Part shown: positions 26,924 to 39,840 of the stretch, piece by piece
How positions within the stretch are numbered: the first letter of the stretch is position 1
Layout: every line of letters starts with the position of its first letter
NCBI GenBank assembly: GCA_026874595.1
Contig: CM049308.1
Span: forward strand, 92,631,624 to 92,695,623
Length of the DNA stretch: 64,000 nt
Direction: 5' to 3'
Source of the DNA: Sipunculus nudus
Taxonomy: Eukaryota > Annelida > Sipuncula > Golfingiida > Sipunculidae
Notes under the pieces: generated by a model
Databases searched by the model: none
What the model was told of the DNA's origin: nothing
The model's input: only the letters and a program-made list of their open reading frames with translations
Made by a program: the position numbers and the translations under genes

Positions 26924-29900
26924 CATTATTGAAAAATTACTTTTGTAACCTGTTGTTTAGATTATTTATACAGAGTGCTTTAATCTTGCAGAAAACCTGT
27001 AACAGCTGTAACGCACTATAACAGCTAATCACATTTAACATTCACATTTATTTATTTCCACCCAGAGACTAATGACGCTTTAACTGCTATGACAGTATTC
27101 TCGATCAAACTTTATGCTTAAACAGATCCACTAATGCAACGCAGAATTATCTGTCTCACTCAAACTTGAAAAAATAATTTCTCAGGTAACAGCTTACTGT
27201 AGGAACGTTCTAAATGGACATCTCGTATCGCAGGTCATTGTAGACCAATGGCCGGACTGGAGGTCATTGGTTGTTAAGCCAGCAGAGGAGCTGTCTGAGG
27301 TACAAATGCATGTCACAAACACAGAGCTTTTCACTTAAACGTAAATATATGCAGAGATACATGGTTTGTATAAGAGAGCGAGTTCCCACGATCGGAATAA
27401 CATTAAATCACTGTTGACCTCAAACAATAGTTCTCTGGTCCGGTTTTTTTTGAGAGAGAGACATCTATAAATCTGACATATCAAAATCGAAAAGTTTTAA
27501 CATAGTTATGCATTAATATTCTAATACAATAATATTCTAATACATTTTAAGTCTTTACAATATTAAAACTAACTTCAATATCTCTGTCAAAATAAAAAAT
27601 AACTTGGACAGCAGAAAGTTAAAGGGACATAATCTGGAGCAATATCACGTTTATTCTTTCATACAGTCAGTTCAGGTTTGCTTTATACAAAATTTTCCAG
27701 CAAGTGTTGGTAAACACAGTCAACGTGTGTCTGCGTGACCGGAGGGGCGATTGTGTGCCGCAACAGGCGGTGTTTCAGCCATTACCATTAAATGGTATTA
27801 TAAAACTGCATCACGTAATGGAATGACAAAAGGTGAATTACTCCCTTGTTCTCGTGAAAATTATATCGTGTGTACCTTAGAAATGTACTTATGCAAGAAA
27901 ATGCGAAGATGAATTCCTTTCATTTCTTGTCATAGGGTTTTCCTTCTGTATATTCTAAGGGGATACAACTGCATGGTAAAGATGTTAACTCAATGTGTGA
28001 TTTCCTGAACACAGAAGGTGTACTGGATTGGAGCCAGGAGATGAGTTTTATGGGTGATATCTGGTGAATATAGGACACTAAATCCTATATTGGGAACGCA
28101 TATACATGTATAAGAATTATAGATAACTCTCATAGAGAGTAAACATCCGCCAACGCTAGATCACCTCCCGAATTTTATTTCCCTGCTTCATATATAGAAA
28201 CAGTCACATATTTGGCCTTTATCTGGTTCACCTAAAATATGATAAAGTCAACTCGAAAGTATTAGTTAAATTGGATGATCGCTTTGCAGATGTGAATGTG
28301 AAACCGGCCCTGGGAGCTGCTGTAGCCAGGCAGAATGGGACTCTGATACCCGTACATCAATGCCATATTTTCACAGTCACTGGAGATGCTCTCAGCGAAT
28401 TGTAAGAGTCAATCATTTTATGTGAGGAGTTAAAACATAAAGGAACATCATTCTTTCTTTCCCATGGTTAAAGCTGTAATGACATCCATAAATGGAAATC
28501 AGTGTAACATACACTATTTGTTTCTCAGGAAATTCACCTTGAACACAAGTTAGAGGTCACCTAGCTTGTCTTGTCTGAAGTGCTGCGATAGGAATTAAGG
28601 AGATATTTGTCCTAGCTATCATTTTTACGTTATACAGGTTTTCGCTTTATATCACCGTGCGAAATGTTAAGTAATTTTAATTATGTAAAGAGTTCCAGAG
28701 CAGTATATTTATTACTTAAGAAAATAAATTCTTACCCTTGGATCATTACACCTTAAATCAGAGAACAGTCAAACCAGACAGATGGCCAAACATATAAGTT
28801 GAAAAAGATATCACGTTCGTACTTTTCTAGTCTTGCAGCGTTTTCTTAGTTTTGGAACTATACGAGATTATTTTAGTTAGAATAATACTGATATCTGCAT
28901 GATAATCTATAAATTTTATAGTACAATATGTCATTTTGTAATAGTTTTATTGTCTTAGTATGTCTTTTATATTCGTATTGTAATTTGTATTTTTATTTTA
29001 TTTCATGGTCACATTCATTTGTTTAAAAATGTCTTGTACTTTATATATGAAACAGGGCCCTGCTTACAATAGAAGTGTTCTTCTGGTGCAGGCTACATTG
29101 CATAATATTGTAATAAATAAATAAATTAATCAACATTCGATCAACATTTTAAGCGTATGGTGCATTTTGGCTTTACATCCGACATGTAGAATTACATATT
29201 TGACATAATTAATGTAAACTATGCTTTATTGCTTCCGCTTCACTCAAATACATACAATATATTTGTTATATGGCACCGTCCCGTGCAGTGTGATGCACAA
29301 TGTATGAAATCATCGACTCCTTAGGAGTTGAATATTGCTCTATTCTAGGTAGGAGGTCCCTCTGACGTCAGTGAAGAGGAGAAAAAACGTCTTTTTATAT
29401 TAATAATGCTTAGATTCATTCTTGATTTAGAATCCCCTTTATTTCCATGTTCACAAGGGAATAAAATAAATTGTTTTAAGAAAAAAATTCACCCGAGTAG
29501 GTAGTTCGTAGAAACTACAAGTGATTTGAAAGTAAAGGGGTTACTGTATTAATACTTTTCTATTGTGCACGCCCCTGACAGTAGCGTATCAAGAGAGGTC
29601 TGATTGACTTAACTTTGTATAATTATAATAATCATTTTGTTTTCAGAAATGTCGATCTCCCTGATGGATACTCGGCTGGAGAGCTGTCGGTCAAGGACAC
29701 ACAAAGAGTATTTGACCTTCGAGTACAGGAAAGCCCAAACACACCTTTCGGAGAGATAGCATATCATGCGAAACACTGTTTAAGTGTATCTGTCAGAGAT
29801 TCAGCGGGTAATCTGGTAGGGTTTGAGTTCATGAACCTCTCTGGCGACCAGGGAATGTTGCACGTAGACGCTGCTCACCGACGAAAAGGCCTGGGAAAAT

Positions 29901-30088
29901 ATCTGGTTGTAATTCTGGCAAGAAAGATGTTTAAACAGTGTATGGTGCCGTTCTGTTATATCATCAAGGAAAACATGGCGTCCATTAATTTTCACCAAGC
30001 CTGTGGATATGAAGTTTTGGGTGACTACGTTGGGGATTTTTCCCGTTACGTACCAACATGTGGCAATAGGAGTGACCTAAAGACATAA
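26462..30088 (+). pseudogene. GLYAT-like gene A (complete exon set, in-frame TAG in exon 1)
   Basis: Exons 26462-26548, 27186-27299, 27936-28053, 28290-28401 and 29647-30088 sum to 873 bp (290 codons plus stop) with correct phases and GT-AG junctions. Exon 1 opens MSGRSFVKLSTDHIQELLSQ, then codon 22 is TAG (26525-26527), where relatives have K. Downstream all is open: exon 2 VIVDQWPDWRSLVVKP, exon 3 FLNTEGVLDWSQEMSFMG, exon 5 SGDQGMLHVDAAHRRKGLGK and FHQACGYEVLGDY. An in-frame ATG at 26534 could give a protein lacking 24 residues. Otherwise it is a young pseudogene or a null allele. An acceptor TTTGTACAG at about 26443 implies a 5' noncoding exon. It is the only GLYAT locus on the plus strand in unit 1, convergent with B. 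Confidence 0.75.
26847..26922. repeat. (TAA)n/(TTA)n palindromic microsatellite in A intron 1
   Basis: TAA repeats run into TTA repeats, giving a self-complementary tract of about 75 bp. Confidence 0.95.
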
Positions 30089-30188
30089 GTGCACCCAATT
30101 CCCGCAAGGCATTGCCTCTTCTTCCACCTCGCATTGTCCTTACTGATTCACAAACCTTATCGTAAATATTCACTTATCATTATACTTT

Positions 30189-30736
30189 AGTCTGTTTCAC
30201 AAAAGCGTGCCCATTGAAATTTGGCAATATTTTCATAAACTGGCAGATTAATTTCAGATGGCATGATGCGATGAAGGAATGGGGTATTGGCCTAATTTAC
30301 TATAATTAAATTATAACCATACCTAGCAAAATATTAAAGCAGTGCACTTAAATCGATATCTGAGAAAACAGTCTTTTTTTACAACACCTAAACCCCATTC
30401 ACAAAGGTTAAGGTCACCGGTCACATGATCCACAACTGCACTTGAAAGCACCTGATTGGCTAATAACTGATCATTAATATTCTAAAAAATACAGCTGTCT
30501 GCAACCTATGGCAGACGCCATGTCACTTGGCCAAAAGATTCAGATGAACCAGAGTGTTGCAAATATAATAATATTATAAATAAATAATATATAAATATTG
30601 GTTTTTGTTATGAGGTTTTACATCTCATATTAGGCCTTTGGTCCCTCATCAGCTTTAAGGTCAGACTGTGTGATAATATTTGTGTTTCAGAGAATAATTG
30701 CCAAATTTCAATGGGCACCCTACCGTGGAACAGACT
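30189..30736. mobile_element. 548-bp TIR element (unit 1)
   Basis: Imperfect inverted termini of about 45 bp: AGTCTGTTTCAC at the left with GTGGAACAGACT at the right, plus an inner perfect stretch GTGCCCATTGAAATTTGGCA and its complement. The flanks read TTTA on both sides if the leading A is assigned to the target. No ORF. It lies about 100 bp downstream of gene A. Confidence 0.75.
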
Positions 30737-31978
30737 TTAGCTACTTTTAGCACTTTATAAATAAAAGGAATTATGATTTATTATGGTTGTCGTCTATCAC
30801 TGTGATATACGTTGATACTTTAATACACGCATTAGTATCTTGATGTTAAGATTAATATATTAATGTAATGAATGGATGTAAAGCACAAACGCCCAAACAA
30901 AAAAAATCCGAATTAAGCTCTATTGAAGAATATAGATGAGAACAATCATATTCCTTTTTCTTTGAAACAAGAACATAAGTTTAAACATTTCAATCGAGTA
31001 ATCTCTTTGCTAATTGAATATATAATTAAAACGGATGTCATTTTAATGTCTTTTGAAGTAAGGAGAAGGTACGAATAGGACAAATACAACGACGAATAGG
31101 GGCGGATTTATGTCCCACCATTATTTGAACTAAAAAATCTGGAAAATATTTAAATAAGCGTTTAATACTGAAACACAGAACCGGATCTTGCATAAACTAC
31201 CCCAGATAGCACCATTACAGCATCACTTTTCATTTTGTACTCTAAGAATGGGAGAGGGGAACCCCTCTACGCCCCCTCTTCTTAAATCAGGTATCCACCT
31301 CGTGATAAATAATACATGGAAAAGCATGCATATTTTAAACATAAGACTTGCCTCGTGAATATATGTGTGACACTGACACGATAAGTTAGACTAACGGGTC
31401 TTAAGTTCAAATATTGATTACGTATGCATTAACATGGTAGGTGCTTTGTAAATAAAATCAGGTGCTCCATATCAATAATGCTTGTGCTGTGTGTATGAGA
31501 TCCCCGGCAAGCGGTAAGTATGTCGGACAAGATTTTATGTGATATCTGGCTTACTCTTGCTAAATATTAATGAACTACAGGTAACTGTTGTTAATAAAAG
31601 TTCTGATAACGCCTCGGTGATCACATGGGCTTATTTATCTATTTATGAGATCCCCACCCCTAAAAACAAAGTGACACGTAGCACACATGTAACACATGGA
31701 GAGATATTAAATGATTACATTTTTTATGAAGGGAGCGTGATATGTACAATGTGAACATCGTATGTATATATAATTATATATAATTAGATGAAACACCTCT
31801 CAGGCAAGGGGTAGGGGAGGGATATCACACTATAACTGGTTCAACAACATCATAAAATATACTTCATGAGTACTTCACTAATAGAAGGCAGCCTCACTGG
31901 TTTACGTCAAGCATAACAAAATTTACACTACTGGACTGGTTCCAGTATTAGGACAAAGTATACATATTTTGAACTAAT

Positions 31979-31980
<2 letters not shown>
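30737..31980. other. Convergent intergenic A-B, unit 1, no gene recognised
   Basis: AT-rich sequence with no coding signature. Relative to unit 2 it lacks about 70 bp near 31519. The small ORF 31539-31754 recurs at 51224-51439 only because the DNA is duplicated. Confidence 0.5.
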
Positions 31981-31982
<2 letters not shown>

Positions 31983-32010
<28 letters not shown>

Positions 32011-32236
32011 CACGCACCAATCAGCCACACATGGCGCTAGAAGGTTATTCGTTCTATATCTGCCTTACACCCATGTTTGACCAGTACCCATTCACTCCTG
32101 GGCGAAAAGAGCACACCCTTGTGGTAAAGACTTCGCTAGGAGTCTTAACACGGAAAGCGGTCAGATCGGGACGCGAACCCACAACCTTGCGGTCACGAGT
32201 CTAGCGTACTCACCAATACGCCACCACGCTCCACAT
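31983..32236 (-). mobile_element. tRNA-derived SINE (unit 1)
   Basis: On the minus strand the head starts GGAGCGTGGTGGCG. It has A box TGGCGTATTGG and B box GGTTCGCGTCC (within 32167-32180) about 35 bp apart, then a body of about 150 bp. A (TA)n tract at 31983-32009 may be the 3' tail. It differs from the SINE at 2400-2692. Confidence 0.65.
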
Positions 32237-33059
32237 CTTGCGTGTACTCTTGGTTAGTTGTTAATATATAATTAAAAACGCATTGTATAACATTATGATA
32301 AGTAGTGCAGCATTCTCGAATTCGTCCTCTAACTGAGCGAATGTTAGACAGGAATGTGGGAAAAATAGATAGGAGAAGGCAGGGTAAAACTTTATCGTGA
32401 TTACGGTTTGTCATTTAATTTTGCTACGTGGCCTTTTTCTTGTCTTTTTTTACACTGCTACATTCTTTCTAAAATCCGAAAGCTTTGTTTTTATTCATGC
32501 CTCAAAAAAGCTGATTATCCTTTAAAATACATAACTAATATTATTGAGTAACACACAACAATAATGCCCTAGAACTGTCCATTTTATGATAGTGTTTATT
32601 AAAAAATTCACAATATCAGAATAAATCACCAGTTATACATGAACCCAAAATAGCAGTCTGTAGGTTGTATTTTTGTAACTCGATTAGAAGCTTTGTGTTT
32701 ATATTATATATACGGCCCTATCAATATAGTCTGTTAAAGACACCACCAGATATTCATTAATTCCTGATAATTAATTTTCTGTAGCTGTTCATATCAAGTT
32801 TAATACAATTATTTGTCACCACCTCAGCTCAGTAGAAACCACTCTGTCAATCACTAACTGCTGTAAATACGAGAAGCAAAGATATTTTTAGTTACACACG
32901 TCACATTATATATCGGTAAAATTGGCCGTCCCGAAACAAATATTTTTAAAGAAAGTGACGGCTGTGCTCCATGCTGAGATATAACAATTCAGCTATATAA
33001 CCTGGACCAAAAGCAAACATAATACTATAAAGTAATGAATTAACTATAAATTATACCTT

Positions 33060-33240
33060 TATTGTCTCCGCCAGGAGGGTTTGCATTCGTGTGTGTGTTT
33101 ATTCACAACATATAACTCACGCAGAATCTCACGAAATTTCGAGGGCATTTGGGAATGAGCCAGAGTTGAATTGGTTAGATTTTGGTGTGGTCCGGGTTTC
33201 ATCAAGGAATATTCACAAATGTATAGTCACCTATGCACGA
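33060..33240 (+). repeat. CTCCGCCAGGAGG-type interspersed repeat (unit 1)
   Basis: Begins GTCTCCGCCAGGAGGGTTTG, then GTGTGTGTTT, ACGCAGAATCTC and a GGG-AATGAGCCAGAGTT stretch. A related piece occurs at 34638-34745 (CTCCGCCAAGGAGGTTATG then ACTGGACGGATTTCAACTGA). This resembles a repeat commonly met in invertebrate genomes. Duplicates lie at about 52750 and 54350. Confidence 0.55.
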
Positions 33241-33571
33241 ATTAACTAGGGAATATGGGCCGAATAAGTGAAAGCAAACACGGTGTTAAGAGCATCCCCC
33301 CCACCCCCCGTGCACACACACACGGCGGAGACTTGCATTCTTTAGAATTCAGATTCTAGATATAATAATGGAATCACTATAAAACACAAAATTCGCTCGA
33401 CTTATTTTATGTATTTCTTTGTAAATGGTAGCCCTGTATAGAAAGGATATGAATAATTTAATAAAAGTTTATGTTATTTAAATTGACATACATGCACGCA
33501 TATTTATTACAAACGAAATAATAATCTCTGTAGAGACCATGAGGCTTAAAATGTTCTGGTTTGGTTTCCTT

Positions 33572-36500
33572 TTATTTAAGGTTACTGATGTCTTCAGCTG
33601 GTGGTGCATAATGAGAAACGTCACAAACGAAGTCGTCCACAGCCTTGTAACCACAGGTCTGGTGAAACTGAATTGACGCCATGTTATTCTGCTTGATATA
33701 ACAATATGGCACCATCCCTTGTTTCAGCATCTTCCTGGCCAGGTTCACTGTCAGGTATTTTCCCAGTCCTCTTCTTCTGTGGGTAGGGTCAACGTGCAGC
33801 ATACCCTGAGAACAATCGTCAGGTACAAGCTCAAAGCCGACCAGTTCACTCAGGGAATCTCTTATACACACGTTTAAGGAATTCTTCACATGGTATCCAA
33901 TCATGTTGAAATGAACTGTTGGCACGTCAGATGCCCGGAGATCATAGGCCTTCTGAGTGTCCTTGACCGATAACTCTCCAACAGTGTACCCGTCTGGTAG
34001 ATCAACATCTCTGAAATAACCCGACTATAATTATAATCCTCATTAGCTTGAACGTCGAATCCTTTTCCCTAAAAAAAATTTCTACTCAACTTAAAATATA
34101 TACATACGGAGTTCCTTGGATAAGGTTATTCTACCCTTAGTGAAAAATTCAATATTTGTATGCATGTCTGTGTAAATGACAACTTAAGTGTACTCTGTTT
34201 TAAAATATACCAACGAAAACCCGCGAACCCTTTCCACGTACATAAATAGTATATCAAGGTGTTTCATATTTGAGGTTATAGATTGACAATTTTTCCGTCA
34301 ACATTGTTTTCATTTTTGGCGATACTGGGTTCTCCTTTTGATGTAAGACGAATAAAACAAACGAAAGTTTTTGTATGTTTTTGTATCCTTAATTTACATC
34401 TCTACTTTTCTGCCCAACTAGTTGCGCCAGTGTTGTGAAACGGACATATTTCACAAATATGGGGTCAAGTTAAGTTGAAAGAATATCTGGTCAAAATTGA
34501 TATTAGAAATAAAACATGCTTGTAATTATTTGATACATGACCTTATTTTTATTTACCAAAAAGGCAACCAAATTATTACCAAACTTCGTCTTTGCTAAAA
34601 CATTTTGCAAAGTTTCACAATTTTGTTCCATGCCCTGTCTCCGCCAAGGAGGTTATGTTTTCCCCTGTGTGTGTTTTTCTTTGTTTTCTTGGGTTGTCTA
34701 TTCGCTGTTTCACGCAAAATATACTGGACGGATTTCAACTGATCATTGTTTTTTTTCCGACAAGACTGATTTATTAATTTGTCACTTTTACAACAATAGA
34801 GTGATCTATAGTGATTGATCTTAAATATATTACATTGTTATTTTTGGCTCAAGAGTAGACAAATATAAAACCTCACATGTTGTTTAGCATGTCCTCGGTG
34901 ACCGTGTATATTAAGCACTTGACTACCGTCGTGACGGTCCCATTCTGAGCACCTGCAGCGGCCTCTACAGCAGGCTTCAGCTTTACATCTATATCTGCCG
35001 GGAATTTGGCAACAGTTTAGATATTATCAGAAACGGACCTTTGGGCACAATGTTAGTCATAGGGGATAGATTTCAACCTGATATTTATTATGACCTTGAT
35101 CTAATTAAAAAGGTACACTCAAGAAATTTTATCGAAAGAGTATACATTGCCCGGTTTATTGCCGGTTCGATGTTACTTGCGAAATCTGATAAGAACCTCG
35201 CACCTAGGTGTAAAACCCGACTCGCGTGGCTGCTGGCGCCAGGGTATACTGCCGAGGTTCAAAACCGAGAGGCTTGAGTAGTGCCCCCGTGGGACTGTGT
35301 CAGAAACTACAGGTACTGCTCCTCTAATCTGGTTGATCACCACGAGACTACCGCGAGACCGCGTCGGAATCCTTGACAACACCAAAACATTGCAATCATA
35401 CCGTAGCAAGCGTTGAGGATAATATCGTTGATTATATTGCTAATTTCATTGGACATCTGACCGTAGACGAGATAGATGCTGCGATGGACCTTCAGAATCT
35501 AATAATATGTGTTGAAGTGATGAAGGAATTCTTCTGTCTGTTCCATTACTATTAAAATTTATTATAAAATATTTAGTGGAGTATATTATCTATTTAAACT
35601 TTATTTTTTAAATTAACACCACCATGAAATAAAAAAAATATCAAATGAAAAGATCAAATCAAAGATAGATAGCAAATCAATACTGTTTAAATATAGCCCT
35701 AAGGCAAAATATATGTCCTAGCTGCGTGTTATTCACGGATTACTATGAGGTGGTAACATCAAACGTTAGCTAACAGTATATGTTATTTTTACATAATTTG
35801 TATAAAAGTTGACAAAATGCCAGCGTTAATTTTTCAATAACAATATGAATCTAACGTCTAAACGGCGAATAATATTAAAGGAAGTAATGGACCGGAGGCC
35901 TGTGAGTTAAAGCGCCATTTCTCATTTGTCCTACAATATTCCTGTTTCTTTTAAATAGCAATCGCACCCAAATGACATTGCCTTTTATTAAAAAATTAGT
36001 AATTATTTTATAGAATATTTTCAGATAACTGTAATATTGACCATTTAACTGAAATCATCATCAAATTACTTTAACCGGTGATCTTGTGAATGCTTGCATC
36101 TCAATTCCCGTTGACTTGTCGGAAATGCTTCTCGCAAAGTATGACAACAGGTATGTGAACATTTGAGCAAGCTGTTTTAAAACTGAGTGTGCAGAATATG
36201 AAAATTGACTTCCGTTGGTTGTAATCATTCTTAAAATCACAGCCAGTATATTAGTTCGAGGTTTTGCTCTTACGATCGCAGACCACATCGGATAGGACAA
36301 TTAACACGGCGAGGCTTTATTTGATAAGCCGGAAAGCGAAGTACAATATCCGTTCACGGCTGTGACAATAGGATAATGCAAAAAAGTTCGGGGAACAGTT
36401 TGGCCAACGACCTATATATATATACCAGGACTTTTTAGGCACTTTTTCACCCCACAAATATGAGGATTTTTTGTTCCACAACTAATGTTCTCTTAAAAGT

Positions 36501-38132
36501 CTTAGCATAATGTAGTCAAACGTTAGAGGGGTTCAATATCTAATATTTATATTTCTTCAAACATGTTGTAATATGTTGATGTCACTGGCGAAAAAGCCAC
36601 TCTACGTTCATAACTTGCAAAATATTATGTTTCAAAGGTAACTGATTTGTTGACTTTTTTTTTAAACTTTGCACCTAGCTTCTGTGGTCTAGGCAGCGCA
36701 CAAGACTCGGGCAGCTGATCACAGATCATGATTTCAAGTACTGGTATAAGCAGTGGAGCAATGGGATTTCACGGTCGACCCCAGCTCTGCAGGCTAGCAG
36801 GAAGGCTGTGCCTTACTCATAGAAAAATGTTATTTAGGGGTTCCCTCAGTGTTATGGCCCAGTATAATAACGAAATCATTCCCTCTCTCATTAAAGAAAT
36901 ATTTGGATGCTGTCTTAACGGAGTAAATCATACAGCTGTTCATGAATATGCTCAACTTATGATTAAGAAAGTAATATTATGTGAATAACCTTCTTATCTA
37001 ATTGCTACTAAATAAAAAAGAAATATGCAAAATGAAAATTAATCACGAATAAATGGGAAAAGAAACGGATAAAATGAGAGGTGTTACAGCTCAACGGGGG
37101 TGGGGGTGGGGGGGGGGGGCGCTGGATCTGCCTATGGTAATCACTTGTATGAAAAATATCACGTGACTTCCAGAAGTGAAATAAATCAAATGATGTACAG
37201 TGCAGTTACTACTAAAAATCTCGATAAAGGTTTAGTTCAGGCAACACTTTTTAACATCTCCCACATTTGATTTATTGGAATGTGAAAATCTGCAGATGTG
37301 GTCTCACCTCGAAACGTCATCGTTTCACTCCAGTCGAGCACACCTTTGGTCCCAAGGAAGTCACGTAAAGACGTCACACATTTGCTGTACATGTGTATAT
37401 TATTTATAAATGCGGGAGCATATTCCTACAAGAAAATTCAGATACAGACACTTATATTATCATGCACAAGACCATGACATATTATAAAATGTCTTGCTCT
37501 GACCAAAGATGACATCAGAAGGACAAGAAGAAAAAGAAAATCAATATTTAACACACACAAACACACGTGTCTGCTACCATTACAATACACAAAATCTCTC
37601 TCTTTCTCTCCCTCTCTCTCTCTCGAGCCCTATAGAATATCTGGAGGGGAGATCCTACAAAGATAACCAAATTTTGGCCATTTCACCTTGTAATTGTGGA
37701 ATATTGATATATTTGAACGTTTTACCAGGCACAAAGTAACAGTATATAAAAAGTGACAGATAGCATACTAAACGTTGTACTAGTTGTTACCTCTGGCAGA
37801 TCTTTGACTGGCTTCACAACAACTGACCTCCATTCCGGCCACCGGTCTACAATGATCTCCACCACGGGATGTCCACTCAGAACAGTTCTACAGTAACCTG
37901 TCACCTGAAAATCATGTACCGTGAAGGTTTGTATAAAGTATTTATCTTAATCAAGATGCTTGCCTCTGTCTCGTAAGCTAAAATCATGAGTCACAGAAAC
38001 TGTTAATTGCTAAATTGCTTTCAAAGAAATAAATATCGTCAGTACCTTCAGAACATGCTCTTCGTCTTTCAGCTGGGACCGGAGTTCTGCAATCTGTCTG
38101 AGACTAAGCTTGATAAAGCTACGCCCACTCAT
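33572..38132 (-). CDS. GLYAT-like acyl-CoA N-acyltransferase B (5 coding exons, intact)
   Basis: Exons 38046-38132, 37791-37904, 37308-37425, 34877-34994 and 33572-34010 join to 876 bp (291 aa), uninterrupted. It starts MSGRSFIKLSLRQIAELRSQ. Exon 2 reads VEIIVDRWPEWRSVVVKP; exon 3 FLGTKGVLDWSETMTFRG; exon 4 AAAGAQNGT and YTVTEDMLNN. Exon 5 opens DVDLPDGYTVGELSVKDTQ and has the CoA loop HRRRGLGKYL and FHQTCGYKAVDD. All splice sites are GT-AG. An acceptor CTGCTGCAG directly precedes the ATG. A donor (GTAAGT, 38225-38230) and a TATAA-like site above it suggest a short noncoding first exon near 38231-38260. It is the only fully intact GLYAT gene in the duplicated part of the window. Acceptor substrate unknown. 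Confidence 0.87.
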
Positions 38133-38720
38133 CCTGCAGCAGCGTTAATTTTTATAAATATCTGGAATCAATATAATACAATATATAATGTATCAGTAAA
38201 TCTTTTGCAACTACACTACAAAGAACTTACAGTATTCGAATAAAAATAATCAGTATTAACTAGATTATAAACAGTCGACAAGCGACCAAGGTATCCACCA
38301 AATCACAGTGGCATGGATAAAGTGAGGCATAGAATCTCTCTTAACGTGACAGCCCTGAACATTTGTGCCATTGGAGATGCCCGAATATCCTAACACATAC
38401 GGACATGTGTACTAGATAATGCCAATTCATCCTGCAGCAGCGTTAATTTTTAAAAATATCTGGAATCAATATAATACAATATATAATGTATAACTAAATC
38501 TTTTGCAACTACACTGCAAAGAAATTACAGTATTCGAACAAAAATAATTAGTGTTAACTAGAATATAAACAGTCGACAAGCGGCTACAGGTAACCGCCGA
38601 ATCACAGAGGAATGGATAAGGTGAGGCATGAAAACTCTCTTAACGTGACAGCCCTAAAAATTTGTGGCATTGGAGATGCCCAAATATCCTAACACGTGCG
38701 GACATGTGTACTAGATGTAG
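38131..38720. repeat. 298-bp tandem duplication at the 5' end of gene B
   Basis: Two direct copies starting ATCCTGCAGCAGCGTTAATT at 38131 and 38429. Both end near GGACATGTGTACTAGAT. The unit carries the acceptor that precedes the B start codon. The donor ACTTAC (minus GTAAGT) is intact only in the first copy; the second reads AATTAC. Confidence 0.85.
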
Positions 38721-38734
38721 CCTTGATCTATTGA

Positions 38735-39840
38735 CATGCAAAATTTCAGGCCTGTATGTCAAACCACTCCTGAGATAAATGCATTAATGTACCTAACGAA
38801 TACTTGACTGTAGATAGCGCCACCTGTCTTGTGTATGAGCAAGTGAATGGACATTCAAATGTTTGGGCTGATCCATTGAACGACTCCCGTTATATTTGGA
38901 ATTTCACCAAAAAGAGACGTGCAGAAGGCGCCAGATGAAACTGATTAAAGGTGGCTTGTACATAAGATAAACCATTTCAAGATTTTAGACATGCAAAATT
39001 TCAGGCGGATACATCAAAACACTCCTGTGATAATGCCTGACTGTATACGAATACGTGATTGAAGGTGGTGCCACCTGTCTTGTGCACGAGAAATCTATCC
39101 AAGATGGATCTAAATGCTCAATTTCATACCACTACGCCAAACCATTTCTTAGACATGTGTCCTGAGATATCTTCACCCAATAACAGATGTACAGGTGGAA
39201 ATCACGCAAAAATCGTTCTATTGGTGGCATTACCAGTCTTATGTACAAGATAAAGTAATCCAAGATCTATTGACATGCAAAATTTAACAGTGTGTGAATG
39301 TATTATTCAAATTGCGTGATTGTTGGTGGCGCCACTAGTTTCCTGTACGAGAAATATGCCGAAATGGATGGACGTGCTAAATTTCATACTGATACGCCAA
39401 ACCATTCCGGGGAAATGAGGCACGGACATATACAACATAAAATGATTGTAGGTGGCGCCACTTGTCTTGTTTCTGAGAAAGCCATCGAATGTATGGACAT
39501 GTTATGTATCTTTAGCTATGTGCACTGACGCGTGCAACCAAAACACAATTTTAGGTGGCGCCACCAGTATTATATAGAACAAATCCATACCTAGGTGTAT
39601 GGACATGCACAGTTTAAGGCTGATATGTCATGGTGACATACACGGTGCAAATTTATTGTAGGTGGCGCCATCAGTCTTGTGTACGAGAAGCTCCTCGAAA
39701 ATGCATGGAAAATCAAAATTTCAGACCGATACATCAAAATACTCTTGAGTTTGTGCACAGATGCATGCAATCCAAAACACTTGTAGGTGGACATGCAAAA
39801 TTGCAGGCTAATGTGTCAGATCATTCCTGAAAATACGTAG
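38735..39840 (+). repeat. Satellite-like repeat with GGTGGCGCCACC palindrome (unit 1)
   Basis: Units of about 105-125 bp: GACATGCAAAATTTCAGGC, then CCAAACCACTCCTGAGATA, then an AGGTGGCGCCACCTGTCTTG-type block (39065, 39325, 39449, 39552, 39658). Same family as 340-1225 in the other orientation. The apparent ORFs with recurring VGGAT are repeat artefacts. Confidence 0.8.

Noticed and set aside
35041..35277. 78-codon ORF conserved in unit 2 at 54754-54990
   Set aside because: Its conservation only reflects the segmental duplication; it sits in a B intron with no recognisable motif.
39059..39253. Repeated VLCTRN-type ORFs near 39.1 and 58.6 kb
   Set aside because: Products of the GGTGGCGCCACC satellite units rather than a protein gene.
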